Source: Melioribacteraceae bacterium (GTDB lineage: Bacteria; Bacteroidota; Ignavibacteria; Ignavibacteriales; Melioribacteraceae). From it: a stretch of 64,000 nt of DNA. Of this stretch, positions 26,110-35,039 are shown piece by piece. Each line of letters begins with the position of its first letter. Within the stretch, counting starts at the first letter, position 1. The notes beneath the pieces were generated by a model. The model had not been told where the DNA came from, searched no databases, and saw nothing but the letters and a program-made list of their open reading frames with translations. Both the position numbers and the translations under genes were made by a program. Location: positions 3,257,511 through 3,321,510 of the forward strand of contig CP129490.1 of NCBI GenBank assembly GCA_030584085.1. Reading direction: 5' to 3'.

Positions 26110-26619
26110 ATGAATAAACCAAAACTAGATGATTTTCCGGAATATTATAAAAGATATATTCAACAAGTAATTGATAAAGATATTTTTAAATACTTTGAAG
26201 AACAAAAGTTTTCGACTAAGAAATTTTTTGAAAACATAGACGAAGAGAAATCCAATTACAGATACGCGGATAATAAATGGAGTATTAAACAAATTCTAGG
26301 TCACATCTGTGATTCAGAAAGAATATTTACAGCTCGCGCATTAAAATTTGCAAGAAACGAAAAGCAAGCTCTGCCGGGCTTCGAAGAAAACGAGTATGTC
26401 CGAGCAGCTAACTTTGATGAACTTCCGTTGCAATTATTAATAGATGATTTTGTTATTATGAGGGATTCTCATATTTCACTTTTCAAAACATTTAATGATG
26501 AGATTCTATCTCGCAAAGGAATCGCAAATAATACTGAATATACAGTTGGTTCAATTTTGTATATAATGGCGGGACATATAGATCATCACATCGAAGTGAT
26601 AAAGGAAAGATATCTGTAA
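26110..26619 (+). CDS. DinB family protein
   Basis: A 169-residue four-helix-bundle protein of the DinB/YfiT metal-dependent superfamily. The three metal-binding His positions are suggested by QILGHICDSE near the start and GHIDHHIEVI at the C-terminus, with the DinB-like WSIKQILGH core. Members often act as bacillithiol or glutathione-like S-transferases, but the function here is not known. The start is preceded by GGGAG. Its stop is directly adjacent to the stop of the convergent MarC gene. Confidence 0.88.
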   Translation: MNKPKLDDFPEYYKRYIQQVIDKDIFKYFEEQKFSTKKFFENIDEEKSNYRYADNKWSIKQILGHICDSERIFTARALKFARNEKQALPGFEENEYVRAANFDELPLQLLIDDFVIMRDSHISLFKTFNDEILSRKGIANNTEYTVGSILYIMAGHIDHHIEVIKERYL

Positions 26620-27261
26620 TTAATTGCCAATCATCAGGATGTCACGTAATATAGGTTTCAATCCGCTGAAGACAAATTCGACGGCAATAACCATTACTAT
26701 CAATCCCATTATTCGGGTTAGAACTTTATTTCCGCTTTCACCAAGCTTACGAATAATTTTACGAGATGATATTAAAACTAAAAAGGTAATTAATAATACA
26801 ACGAGAATTACGGCAACTAAAACTCCCTTTAATAATAATGTATGTGCATCGCTCATTAAAACAATTGAAACCGTCATTGCACCCGGACCGGCAATCATTG
26901 GAATTGCAAGTGGTGTAATTGAAATATCATCAACAAATTCATGTGTAGTTTCTTTATCGGTTTTTGTTCTAATTAATCTTGCTTGGAGCATATCATAACC
27001 AGCCATAAAAAAGATAACTCCACCAACGATTCGTAATCCGTTAATAGAAATATGAAAGAAGTCAAAAATGAATTTACCCGTAAACGCAAAAAGTAAAAGA
27101 GTAATACCGGCAATTAACACAGCTTTCAATGCGGTCTTGCGTGCTTCATCCGATGGTAACTTCGCTGTCATTGTTGTATAAACTGGCATTACACCAAGCG
27201 GATTTACCATTGTAAATAATGTAGCAAATGCGTAAAGTATGTATTCCGTTATCTGATCCAT
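26620..27261 (-). CDS. MarC family inner-membrane protein
   Basis: A 213-residue protein with six transmembrane segments of the MarC/NAAT family (FATLFTMVNPLGVMPVYTTMT at the start, PLAIPMIAGPGAMTVSIVLM in the second repeat). Despite the name, it is not a proven multiple-antibiotic-resistance determinant, and the substrate is unknown. It is three bases downstream of the decarboxylase gene on the same strand and probably cotranscribed. Confidence 0.93.
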   Translation of the reverse strand: MDQITEYILYAFATLFTMVNPLGVMPVYTTMTAKLPSDEARKTALKAVLIAGITLLLFAFTGKFIFDFFHISINGLRIVGGVIFFMAGYDMLQARLIRTKTDKETTHEFVDDISITPLAIPMIAGPGAMTVSIVLMSDAHTLLLKGVLVAVILVVLLITFLVLISSRKIIRKLGESGNKVLTRIMGLIVMVIAVEFVFSGLKPILRDILMIGN

Positions 27262-27264
27262 ATT

Positions 27265-28719
27265 TTAAAAAGCTTCAATTTCTTTATAACATTTAAGAAT
27301 ATGCTGCCAAACTTGTTGCACGTGTTTTTCGGTAGTACGCAAACCGGAAATCACAATTCTAATTGTAAACATGCCGTTGAGCTTTGTATGTGTTAAAAAG
27401 AATTCTCCCGTTTGATTAATTTTTTCTAACAGTTTTTCATTAAAGGAATTCAATTGTTCATCTGTTTGTAATTTTCCCGGGACTATACGAAAACATATTG
27501 TGCTGAAATTAACCGGCGCTAACAATTCAAATTGTTCAGATTCAAGTACCCATTTTTCAACTAATTTGCCGAGACGAAGATGTTCTCTTATAATATTCTG
27601 AATACCTTCAACTCCAAAGTGCCTAATTAAGAACCACAATTTAAGCGATCGAAATCTTCTGCCAAGTTGAATACCGTAATCCATATGATTAACGGCGTTT
27701 TTATCATGTTCGGTTTTTAAATATTCCGCTACAATGCTGAAAGTTCGTCGTAGTACATCAGGATGTTTTGTATAAAATGCGGAAACATCAATCGGGACAA
27801 ACATCCATTTGTGCGGATTAAAATAAAATGAATCCGCTTCTTCGCATCCATTTAAGATATATTTCATTTCAGGTAGAATTGCTGCCGAACCAGCGTGTGC
27901 TGCATCAACATGAAGCCAAAGATTTTCTTCTTTACAGATTTTTGATATTTCCGGAATCGGATCAATTGCAGTTGAGGAAGTTGTACCAACTGTTCCAACA
28001 ACACAAAACGGAAACCAACCATTTTTTCTATCTTCTTCAATAGCTTTTTTCAACTCCGAAGAAATCAATTCAAATTTTTCATTGACCGGAATTTTTTTAA
28101 CTCCTTCAATACCTATTCCCAATGTAATAGCTGCTCTTTCAACAGAAGAATGCGCATGTTCTGATTGATATAACCTTAATCTCTTAGTATCACTCCTTCC
28201 ACTCATTCCTTTTAATCTAAAGTCGGCACCTTCAATATTTTCTTTAGCCATTGCAATGCCGTGTAATGTAGAAGCCGATCCGCCGTCATAAATAATTCCC
28301 CAAAAATTTTCCGGGAGACCTATCATTTGTCTAAGCCAATTCATCATAACTTCTTCAAGTTCTGTTGAAGCAGGCGAGGATTTCCACAACATCCCGTTAA
28401 TATTAAACGCACCGGAAAGCAGTTCTGCAAGGATTCCGGGACCACTTCCACTGGAATTAAAATAAGCCATAAATTTCGGATGATTCCAATGTGTCATTCC
28501 CGGCATTATGATTTCATCAATGTCATTAAAAACATTTTTCATATTCTCTGGTTTTAACGGTGGCGATTCGGGAAGTTTAGATTTTACATCACCGGGATTA
28601 ATTTTTGCAAGCGCTGGATAACTTTCAATATTCTCAAAATAATTTGCGATCCAATCAATAAGTTCATGGCCATACTTTCTGAACTCCTCGGGAGACATAT
28701 CAACATACTTTTTATTCAT
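27265..28719 (-). CDS. PLP-dependent group II (aromatic-L-amino-acid type) decarboxylase
   Basis: A 484-residue fold-type I PLP enzyme that removes the carboxyl group of an amino acid to give an amine. PLP-binding Lys304 lies in FNPHKW, Asp272 in LWLHVDAAHAG binds the pyridine nitrogen, and the ring-stacking His is in SEHAHSS (188-190). The N-terminal part THWNHPKFMAYF is close to that of animal and plant aromatic-amino-acid (DOPA/Trp/Tyr) decarboxylases. Substrate specificity is not certain. It lies two bases from the alpha/beta hydrolase gene and three from marC, in a three-gene minus-strand group. Confidence 0.92.
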   Translation of the reverse strand: MNKKYVDMSPEEFRKYGHELIDWIANYFENIESYPALAKINPGDVKSKLPESPPLKPENMKNVFNDIDEIIMPGMTHWNHPKFMAYFNSSGSGPGILAELLSGAFNINGMLWKSSPASTELEEVMMNWLRQMIGLPENFWGIIYDGGSASTLHGIAMAKENIEGADFRLKGMSGRSDTKRLRLYQSEHAHSSVERAAITLGIGIEGVKKIPVNEKFELISSELKKAIEEDRKNGWFPFCVVGTVGTTSSTAIDPIPEISKICKEENLWLHVDAAHAGSAAILPEMKYILNGCEEADSFYFNPHKWMFVPIDVSAFYTKHPDVLRRTFSIVAEYLKTEHDKNAVNHMDYGIQLGRRFRSLKLWFLIRHFGVEGIQNIIREHLRLGKLVEKWVLESEQFELLAPVNFSTICFRIVPGKLQTDEQLNSFNEKLLEKINQTGEFFLTHTKLNGMFTIRIVISGLRTTEKHVQQVWQHILKCYKEIEAF

Positions 28720-28721
28720 TT

Positions 28722-29564
28722 CTAAAACTCAATTTTATTCAACCAATTTATTACTTCTCTTGTCAGTTCAATTCGTTTATCCGAAAATGAATGCCCGCAA
28801 GAAATTATTCTCTCTGTATAGGTTGGGTTATACTTCTTTAGAGCTTTGGATAAAGGAAAATGATGGAGTTCAACCGGCGCAAGTTGATCGAATTTTGCCG
28901 CGATTAACAATAAATCTTTTTTTGCTAATGTTTTAACATGATTTATCAAATTCCACTCTTTATTATGCTGCAACATTTCATTTAACAAATCTTGCTCTGA
29001 AGTTCCATTAAGCAATAGCACAGAATCATGCATTCTATCGAGTGAAATATTTTTTATGTCTTCATTTGATTTAATAAAATCCGCCCATAACCCGAAATTG
29101 AACCCGGCGAAAGCAGCACCATGTTTTAGCAAACTATCATTTGCTAAATTTAACAAAGTGATAAATCCACCCATGCTATGACCAACAAGAATTACTTTTT
29201 TATTATCACATCGATATAAATCCTTTACTTCATCAGATCTGAAGTAGGTAATCACTAATTTGGAATCTTCAATACAATTACTCCATGAATAACTTCCACC
29301 GCTTCCCCAAGAACCGCGATAATGAAAATGGACAACATTAAAACCGTTTCTTCTTATTGCATGAGCAATATCTATATTTGTATCATTACCGGGAAAACCG
29401 GTTAAGAGAATAACAGTCGGATGAGGTCCTTCTCCCGCTGCAATTAATATAGAACCGATTAGTTTACTCCCATGAGAATCGAGTGTAAAAGTACGAACCG
29501 TAGCCGGATATTTTAGATCAACTTCAGGTGGATCTTGTGTTACTGGATCAAAGTTAAGTTTCAT
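28722..29564 (-). CDS. Alpha/beta hydrolase, S9/dienelactone hydrolase-like
   Basis: About 280 residues from the ATG at 29564, which follows GAGGAGATA; the longer frame to 29642 has no ribosome site and adds an unlikely Cys/Phe-rich lead. The nucleophile Ser is in LVGHSMGGF, the oxyanion region in ILLTGFPGND, and the C-terminal His in ISCGHSFSD. No signal peptide, so cytoplasmic esterase or peptidase; substrate unknown. It lies first in a group with the decarboxylase and marC. Confidence 0.86.
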   Translation of the reverse strand: MKLNFDPVTQDPPEVDLKYPATVRTFTLDSHGSKLIGSILIAAGEGPHPTVILLTGFPGNDTNIDIAHAIRRNGFNVVHFHYRGSWGSGGSYSWSNCIEDSKLVITYFRSDEVKDLYRCDNKKVILVGHSMGGFITLLNLANDSLLKHGAAFAGFNFGLWADFIKSNEDIKNISLDRMHDSVLLLNGTSEQDLLNEMLQHNKEWNLINHVKTLAKKDLLLIAAKFDQLAPVELHHFPLSKALKKYNPTYTERIISCGHSFSDKRIELTREVINWLNKIEF

Positions 29565-29737
29565 TATCTCCTCATTTACGAACCAGCCTAAGACTGAATT
29601 AAAACGGAAACACCAACATTTAATTTCTTTGCAAAAATACACAATTAAGAAGCAATTGCGAACCGCATACTAACAAGTGGGTATTCTTATAATCATTTAC
29701 TATTTTTGTTGATTCGATTATTGGAGATATTATTTTT

Positions 29738-31426
29738 ATGCGTTTATCAAAAGCTTTTATTCCCACATTAAAAGAAGTTCCGGCGGATGCAGTTATACCA
29801 AGCCATATTCTAATGGTTAGAGCCGGTTTAGTTAGAATGTTATCAGCCGGTATTTATTCATTTCTTCCTGTTGGTTACAAAATGATTAAGAAAATTTCCG
29901 ATATTATTCGTGAAGAAATGAATGCTATAGGCGGACAAGAATTTCATTTGCCGGCGCTTAACCCAAAAGATATTTGGGAAGAGACAAATCGTGTTGAAGC
30001 TTTCGGTGATACAATGTTTCACATAAAAAATCGTGATTATGTTTTAGCTCCAACACACGAAGAAATTATGACATTCCATGCAAAAGGAGTTTTAAAATCA
30101 TATAAAGACTTACCTCAGATTTGGTATCAGATTCAAACTAAATTTAGAAATGAACCTAGACCAAGAAGCGGTGTTATTCGTGGAAGACAATTTTTAATGA
30201 AAGATGCTTATTCATTCGATACCTCTTATGAAACACTTGATAAATCATATGAGTTACATGATAAAGCATATAGAAAAATTTTCGATAGATGCGGATTGAA
30301 ATACTTTATAGTAGGAGCTTCATCCGGTGCAATGGGTGGAAGCAAATCAGAAGAATTTATGGTTCAATCTGATGCCGGTGAAGATACAGTTGCACATTGT
30401 GAGAATTGTGGATATGCCGCAAATGTTGAAGTAGCAAAGTCTGTAATTGATCCGGTAAATCGTCTCTCAGTAAGCAAGCAAATAGAAGAAATCAGTACAC
30501 CAAATGTTAAATCGATTGATGAACTCTGTGAATTTTTGAAAATTGATCAACGTGAGACTGCTAAATCAAGAATTTATATTCATAACGATGAACCGGTTTT
30601 AATTTTAATGAGCGGAAATGATGAAGTCAACGAAACAAAATTAGAATCTGTGCTCGGCGGAAATGTTCGTCCCGGTCATCCTGAGGAATTAAACGAAATA
30701 ACCGGTGCCGATGCCGGTTCAATCGGTCCGATAGGATTTAAGAAAAGAATTATTGCAGACAATAGATTAATGGATGGCAACAATTTATATAGCGGTGCAA
30801 ATAAAAATGATTATCATATCGGCGGTATTGATTTAAAGCGAGATGTTCCGACAATTGAGTATGCGGATTTACGTACAGTTGAGAGCGGTGAGAAATGTAT
30901 TCAATGTGGCTCACCCATTAGCGTATTCAAGGCAATTGAACTTGGACACATCTTTAAACTCGGGACAAAGTACACAGATGCTATGGGTGTAAATTACTTA
31001 GATGAGAACGGTAAAGGACATCCGATAGTTATGGGAAGTTATGGAATTGGCGTTGAACGGGTATTAGCTTGTTACCTTGAACAAAATCATGATGATCGCG
31101 GAATAGTTTGGGATAAAAACTTAGCTCCTTTCCAAATTCATTTGATTGGCTTGAACATGAAGAATGACGAAATAAATAAAGCTTCATCAAAACTTTATGA
31201 TGAATTAACTAGCGAAGGCTACGAGGTTTTATTTGATGATAGACTTGATGTTTCTGCTGGTTTTAAATTTAACGATGCTGATCTAATGGGTATGCCGGTT
31301 CAAGTTGTTGTCGGTGAAAAAAATTATAAAAATGGAAATGTTGAAATTAAAATTCGAAGAACCGGTGAAAAGGAAGTCGTGGCAATAAGTAATTTGAAAT
31401 CAAAGCTGGAAGATTTATTAAGTTAA
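29738..31426 (+). CDS. proS: Prolyl-tRNA synthetase
   Basis: A 562-residue class II aminoacyl-tRNA synthetase of the bacterial form. Motif 2 is FRNEPRPRSGVIRGRQFLMK, motif 3 is MGSYGIGVERVLACYLEQ, and the INS (YbaK-like) editing domain lies between about 245 and 375 (KSRIYIHNDEPVLILMSG...AGSIGPIGF). A C-terminal anticodon-binding domain covers about 460-562 (FQIHLIGLNMKN...MPVQVVVGEKN). Length matches E. coli ProS. The start follows TTGGAGATATTATTTTT. A structured repeat follows the stop directly. Confidence 0.97.
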   Translation: MRLSKAFIPTLKEVPADAVIPSHILMVRAGLVRMLSAGIYSFLPVGYKMIKKISDIIREEMNAIGGQEFHLPALNPKDIWEETNRVEAFGDTMFHIKNRDYVLAPTHEEIMTFHAKGVLKSYKDLPQIWYQIQTKFRNEPRPRSGVIRGRQFLMKDAYSFDTSYETLDKSYELHDKAYRKIFDRCGLKYFIVGASSGAMGGSKSEEFMVQSDAGEDTVAHCENCGYAANVEVAKSVIDPVNRLSVSKQIEEISTPNVKSIDELCEFLKIDQRETAKSRIYIHNDEPVLILMSGNDEVNETKLESVLGGNVRPGHPEELNEITGADAGSIGPIGFKKRIIADNRLMDGNNLYSGANKNDYHIGGIDLKRDVPTIEYADLRTVESGEKCIQCGSPISVFKAIELGHIFKLGTKYTDAMGVNYLDENGKGHPIVMGSYGIGVERVLACYLEQNHDDRGIVWDKNLAPFQIHLIGLNMKNDEINKASSKLYDELTSEGYEVLFDDRLDVSAGFKFNDADLMGMPVQVVVGEKNYKNGNVEIKIRRTGEKEVVAISNLKSKLEDLLS

Positions 31427-31427
31427 T

Positions 31428-31500
31428 CCGCAGAGACGCAAAGTCGCTAAGTTTTCCTTTGCGTCTTCGCGCTTGCCCGGCTGTGAATTAGACTTTGCGG
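31428..31500. repeat. Palindromic intergenic repeat (CGCAGAGACGCAAAG type)
   Basis: Nested inverted repeats: outer CCGCAGAG (31428-31435) with CTTTGCGG (31493-31500), inner GACGCAAAG (31435-31443) with CTTTGCGTC (31457-31465). It is visibly richer in G+C than its surroundings and fills the whole gap between proS and the RsmI-like gene, ending 8 bases before the ATG. From memory, similar 'CGCAGAG(A/G)CGCA(A/G)AG' elements are dispersed through many bacterial genomes. Only one copy is in this window. Confidence 0.7.
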
Positions 31501-31507
31501 TGAATAT

Positions 31508-32185
31508 ATGGAACATAAACTCTACTTAGTTTCAACTCCTATCGGGAATCCTGATGATATAACACTGCGAGCTCTAAAAATATTAAAAGAATCAGATATT
31601 ATTGCTTGTGAAAAAATAAAACCCGCACGAAGAATTTTATCAACCCTTGGAATTCAAAAAGAATTAATTCCTCTCAACAGACATACTGAGGAAGAATCAG
31701 CAAAAGAAGTTTTAAAGTTGATTCAAAGTGGAAAAACAGTTTCGCTTATATCAGATGGCGGGGCACCTCTTTTTTCTGATCCTGGTCATTACCTTGTTGA
31801 TTTGTGTATTGAGAGTAATATTCAGATTGTACCTGTGCCCGGAGCTAATTCTCTTATTCCGGCATTAACCGGATCGGGACTTGATATTGAAAAATTCTAT
31901 TATTACGGCTGGCTTTCCGCAAATACAGAAGAAAGACGAAGAGAACTAAATAGACTAAAAAACTTGAAAGAACTAATCGTAATTCTCGATACTCCCTACC
32001 GCCTTATAAAACTGCTGAAAGATGTGGAAATGATCTTCGGGAAAAAACAACAGATTGTAGTTGCATATAAACTAACGATGAATGATGAACACTTTTTCCG
32101 TGGCGAAATATCTCAGGTTCTACCGAAAATAGAAAAAAACGAACTCAAAGGAGAGTTTGTCCTTCTAATTGAAAATCGCAGTTAG
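31508..32185 (+). CDS. RsmI-like SAM-dependent methyltransferase (tetrapyrrole methylase fold)
   Basis: A 225-residue member of the YraL/RsmI family, which 2'-O-methylates C1402 of 16S rRNA. Family blocks seen are YLVSTPIGNPDDITLRAL, VSLISDGGAPLFSDPGHYLV and PVPGANSLIPALTGSGL (SAM pocket). Two oddities: the protein is about 60 residues shorter than E. coli RsmI, lacking its C-terminal extension, and the normally strict 'AEDTR' that follows the first helix reads ACEKIK here. It could be a paralogue with another target rather than RsmI itself. It follows the intergenic repeat after proS. Confidence 0.85.
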   Translation: MEHKLYLVSTPIGNPDDITLRALKILKESDIIACEKIKPARRILSTLGIQKELIPLNRHTEEESAKEVLKLIQSGKTVSLISDGGAPLFSDPGHYLVDLCIESNIQIVPVPGANSLIPALTGSGLDIEKFYYYGWLSANTEERRRELNRLKNLKELIVILDTPYRLIKLLKDVEMIFGKKQQIVVAYKLTMNDEHFFRGEISQVLPKIEKNELKGEFVLLIENRS

Positions 32186-32288
32186 ATACCCTACCATTTT
32201 TGGCAAGAAATTTGTTCATTTGTACATGAAATTATAATTATTTTAGTTAATCTTAGTAAAAAAGAATAAATAGGAACCGGAGGAATAA

Positions 32289-32834
32289 ATGTTACAGGTT
32301 CAGGATGTTGATTTAACACCGAATCCACAAGCTTTAAAGTTCATCTTAAATGAAAAGCTTTTACAGTTAGAAACCCGCAATTTTGCTAAAAAAGAGGAAG
32401 CTCAGAATGATCCGCTTGCAAAAGGTATTTTTGATATCGAGGGGGTAGTTTCGGTTTTTTATATGGATAGATTCGTCACAATTGAAAAAGATCCGAAAGC
32501 TAGCTGGGGACAAATTCAAAAGCCTTTTGTTGATTTTATTTCCAAATTTGATAAAAACCTCGTTCCTGCTGAGAAAGAAGTAAAAATTACTGAAGAAGAA
32601 CAATCTGATGTATTGAGAAAAATTAATCAGATTTTGGATCAAAGAGTTCGTCCTGCTTTAGCCGGAGACGGTGGCGGTTTAGAAGTAACCGGCCTCGATG
32701 GAAACACTTTGAAAATACGTTATCAAGGTGCTTGCGGAACGTGCCCAAGTGCAATTAGAGGTACTTTAGTTGCTATCGAAAATCTTTTGAAGAGAGAAGT
32801 AAATCCAGCAATTGAAGTGATTTCAGACTTATAA
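32289..32834 (+). CDS. Nfu-type Fe-S cluster carrier protein
   Basis: A 181-residue protein with an N-terminal Nfu_N domain (about 3-92, TPNPQALKFILN...GIFDIEGVVSVFYMDRFVTI) and a C-terminal NifU-like domain (about 105-178, RPALAGDGGGLEV) with the cluster-binding CxxC at Cys149 and Cys152 (ACGTCPSA). It carries and delivers [4Fe-4S] clusters. It starts after ACCGGAGGAATAA. A hairpin lies just after the stop but is oriented mainly for the opposite strand. Confidence 0.94.
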   Translation: MLQVQDVDLTPNPQALKFILNEKLLQLETRNFAKKEEAQNDPLAKGIFDIEGVVSVFYMDRFVTIEKDPKASWGQIQKPFVDFISKFDKNLVPAEKEVKITEEEQSDVLRKINQILDQRVRPALAGDGGGLEVTGLDGNTLKIRYQGACGTCPSAIRGTLVAIENLLKREVNPAIEVISDL

Positions 32835-32870
32835 AAAAAAATTATAGCGCCTTAATTAATTAAGGCGCTA
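32833..32870 (-). terminator. Intrinsic terminator of the cytochrome c gene
   Basis: A perfect 26-base palindrome (32845-32870, half-site TAGCGCCTTAATT). Read on the minus strand it is followed by ATAATTTTTTTTAT, and it begins five bases after the cytochrome stop. On the plus strand there is no T-run after it, so it serves the minus-strand gene mainly. Confidence 0.88.
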
Positions 32871-32874
32871 CAAA

Positions 32875-33324
32875 CTAATTTCCTTCCAAACTCAATAAGT
32901 AATCTGCAATAATTCCAAGATCTTTTACATCTAAATTTTCGTAAGATGGCATCATGATATTTCTAAATTGATTTGAATATTCGTCAAACCGTGGATCGTT
33001 GCTATAATCTGCAGGACTTCTTAAATAATTTATAAGTTCATCACGATTCCAATGTTTCTTCGCATTGTATAAACTTGGACCAAGATTTCTGTTTCCTCTC
33101 AAATCTTGACCGTGACATGCTGTACACCCATTTTGCTTTATTAATGTAAGTCCGGGAGCTTCTTGCGATACTTCCCGATTTGTTTGCTGCGAAGGTTCTT
33201 CTTGTAAATAATCATCTATATGATGAGGTACATTAACCGAATCATCTTTTACCAGATCGGATAAGACGAAGAGAAAAATAAAAACTAGAAGAAACGCTGT
33301 TACCCATTTTTGTGCATTTGTCAT
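32875..33324 (-). CDS. Membrane-anchored monohaem cytochrome c
   Basis: A 149-residue class I c-type cytochrome. Residues 5-24 are an uncleaved N-terminal anchor; a polar linker with several Glu/Gln runs to about 58; the haem motif CTACH is at 67-71, and the axial Met is Met124 or Met125 in RNIMMPSYEN. The C-terminus IADYLLSLEGN is typical of this fold. Exported to the periplasmic side, where it would carry electrons to an oxidase or other acceptor not encoded here. It is 77 bases downstream of the amidase gene. Confidence 0.93.
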   Translation of the reverse strand: MTNAQKWVTAFLLVFIFLFVLSDLVKDDSVNVPHHIDDYLQEEPSQQTNREVSQEAPGLTLIKQNGCTACHGQDLRGNRNLGPSLYNAKKHWNRDELINYLRSPADYSNDPRFDEYSNQFRNIMMPSYENLDVKDLGIIADYLLSLEGN

Positions 33325-33401
33325 ACATTTCCTTTCAATTCATTATTTCATTATTCATAAGACGAACTGTAAAATTAAGACTAGCGGGATTAATTTCAAA
33401 G

Positions 33402-35039
33402 TTAATTTGAAGTCTCCAGCAAGGCTTTATCATAATAATCTTTGTAAGCGATAACGGAATTTAAAATTGCATTTGCAATTTCTTTTTGACCCTTTTCACT
33501 TTTAAGATATGCTTCATCTTCTCGATTTGTTAAAAATCCGGTTTCAATAAGAACACTTGGCATCGAAGCCCCTACAAGAACATAGAATCCGGCTTGTTTA
33601 ATCCCACGTGACGGAATTTTTGTATGTGCAGTCCACTTTTGATTTAGTATATCTGAAAATTTCTCGGAATAACGCATATAAGCCGAATGAGCCATACTTA
33701 CTAAAATAAAATTCTCATCAGTTAATGCTTGATACCTGTTCGGATCTTCTTCAAAATGAATTACACTATTTTCAAATTCAGCAATTTCAATCGCGCGTTG
33801 AGTTCTACCGGGACGAAGTAAATAGACTTCAAATCCTCTTGTCGTACTCGGTTTTTGTTTTAAAGCATTGCAGTGAATTGAGATGAATAATTTACCGTTT
33901 GCTTCGTTTGCAATTTTTCCACGTTTGAATAATTCAACAAAAGTATCGTTGTCTCTTGTATAGACGACTTTCACACCCGGTATTTTTTGTTCAATAAGTT
34001 TTCCAAGTTTTAACGCAATACCAAGATTTACGTCTTTTTCTCTAACACCGGTAACTCCGATTGCACCGGGATCTTTACCGCCATGTCCGGCATCAATAAC
34101 CACTACATCAAACTTCCATTCATTAATTTTACTTACTAAATCAACTACCGGTTTATCAAACATTTTATTTTGGATAGAAATAAGAATATCATCACTCTCA
34201 ACATCTCTAAATGTTTCATGAGCTGCAAAATTATCTTTCAATTGAAACTCAAGTTGAATATTTCCTGCTACGGTTTTTCGTTCAACTTTTTTCACCAACC
34301 CGAATGGTTTAACTTGTGTTATGCTCGGATCAACGCTTGTTCCTGTTAAAAATAAATACAGTGTATTATTTTTTATTGAGCTTCTATAACCCTTTAAATT
34401 CTTTTGGGATTTGAGTCTTATCATTGTCCCATTTGATTTTTCATCAATTGCCATATCATAAATATCATACTTTGATGCGACAACTGTTTTCGTATCCTTT
34501 TCTTTTACCGGTTCTGGTTTGGGTGAAACAACAGGCTTTTCATCTTTAATTGGTATGTCGGCGATTATCGGTGCAGATTTTTCTGTAATGCTTATATGTT
34601 TACGTCCATCATCATAATTTATTTCTTTTCCATACGCAAGTGAGAGTACTTTAGAAACATATATCATAGGTATCATTACATCATCTTGTACGAGTAAAGT
34701 GGATATTGGTAATTGAAATACATTTTGATTGTTATTGCTTCTATTAGTTAAAACGACAAATTGATTTCTGCCGGTAAGTTTTAGATTATATTCGCTGAAT
34801 TTTAATTCAAGCTTTGCTGTCTCATCACTGTAATAGAAATTACCACCTAAAGCCAAAACGATCTCTTTTGCCGAAGCATAACTAATCCCTTTACGAGTAA
34901 TGTAAGAAACATGTTCTGTTTTCCCATCAACCGATAAGCTTAGCTTAAGCATACGCTGTGCTTCAATACTCGATTGAACGAGAAAGAAAAATAAAACGAT
35001 TACGATTGTATTTGAGATAAGTTTTCTCAACTTAACCAA
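33402..35039 (-). CDS. N-acetylmuramoyl-L-alanine amidase (Amidase_3) with AMIN domain
   Basis: A 545-residue exported cell-wall amidase. Signal peptide 1-28 (ends IEAQ). Residues 30-150 look like a copper-amine-oxidase-N/stalk-type domain (VPMIYVSKVL-like, here IPMIYVSKVLSLAYG). There is a Pro/Lys linker (155-188), an AMIN domain (about 190-290) and an Amidase_3 domain (312-535). Zn ligands are His319 (DAGHGGKDPG), Glu334 (VREKDVN) and the His in FISIHCNA; the catalytic Glu is in VLIETGFLTN. The only start that keeps the signal peptide is a TTG, at 35039 (or the TTG at 35030), overlapping the upstream ICMT-like gene by 8 bases, so translation is probably coupled. Confidence 0.93.
   Translation of the reverse strand: MVKLRKLISNTIVIVLFFFLVQSSIEAQRMLKLSLSVDGKTEHVSYITRKGISYASAKEIVLALGGNFYYSDETAKLELKFSEYNLKLTGRNQFVVLTNRSNNNQNVFQLPISTLLVQDDVMIPMIYVSKVLSLAYGKEINYDDGRKHISITEKSAPIIADIPIKDEKPVVSPKPEPVKEKDTKTVVASKYDIYDMAIDEKSNGTMIRLKSQKNLKGYRSSIKNNTLYLFLTGTSVDPSITQVKPFGLVKKVERKTVAGNIQLEFQLKDNFAAHETFRDVESDDILISIQNKMFDKPVVDLVSKINEWKFDVVVIDAGHGGKDPGAIGVTGVREKDVNLGIALKLGKLIEQKIPGVKVVYTRDNDTFVELFKRGKIANEANGKLFISIHCNALKQKPSTTRGFEVYLLRPGRTQRAIEIAEFENSVIHFEEDPNRYQALTDENFILVSMAHSAYMRYSEKFSDILNQKWTAHTKIPSRGIKQAGFYVLVGASMPSVLIETGFLTNREDEAYLKSEKGQKEIANAILNSVIAYKDYYDKALLETSN

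Noticed and set aside
26624-26998. 124-codon open frame antisense to marC
   Set aside because: Shadow of the MarC reading frame; no homology that I can see.
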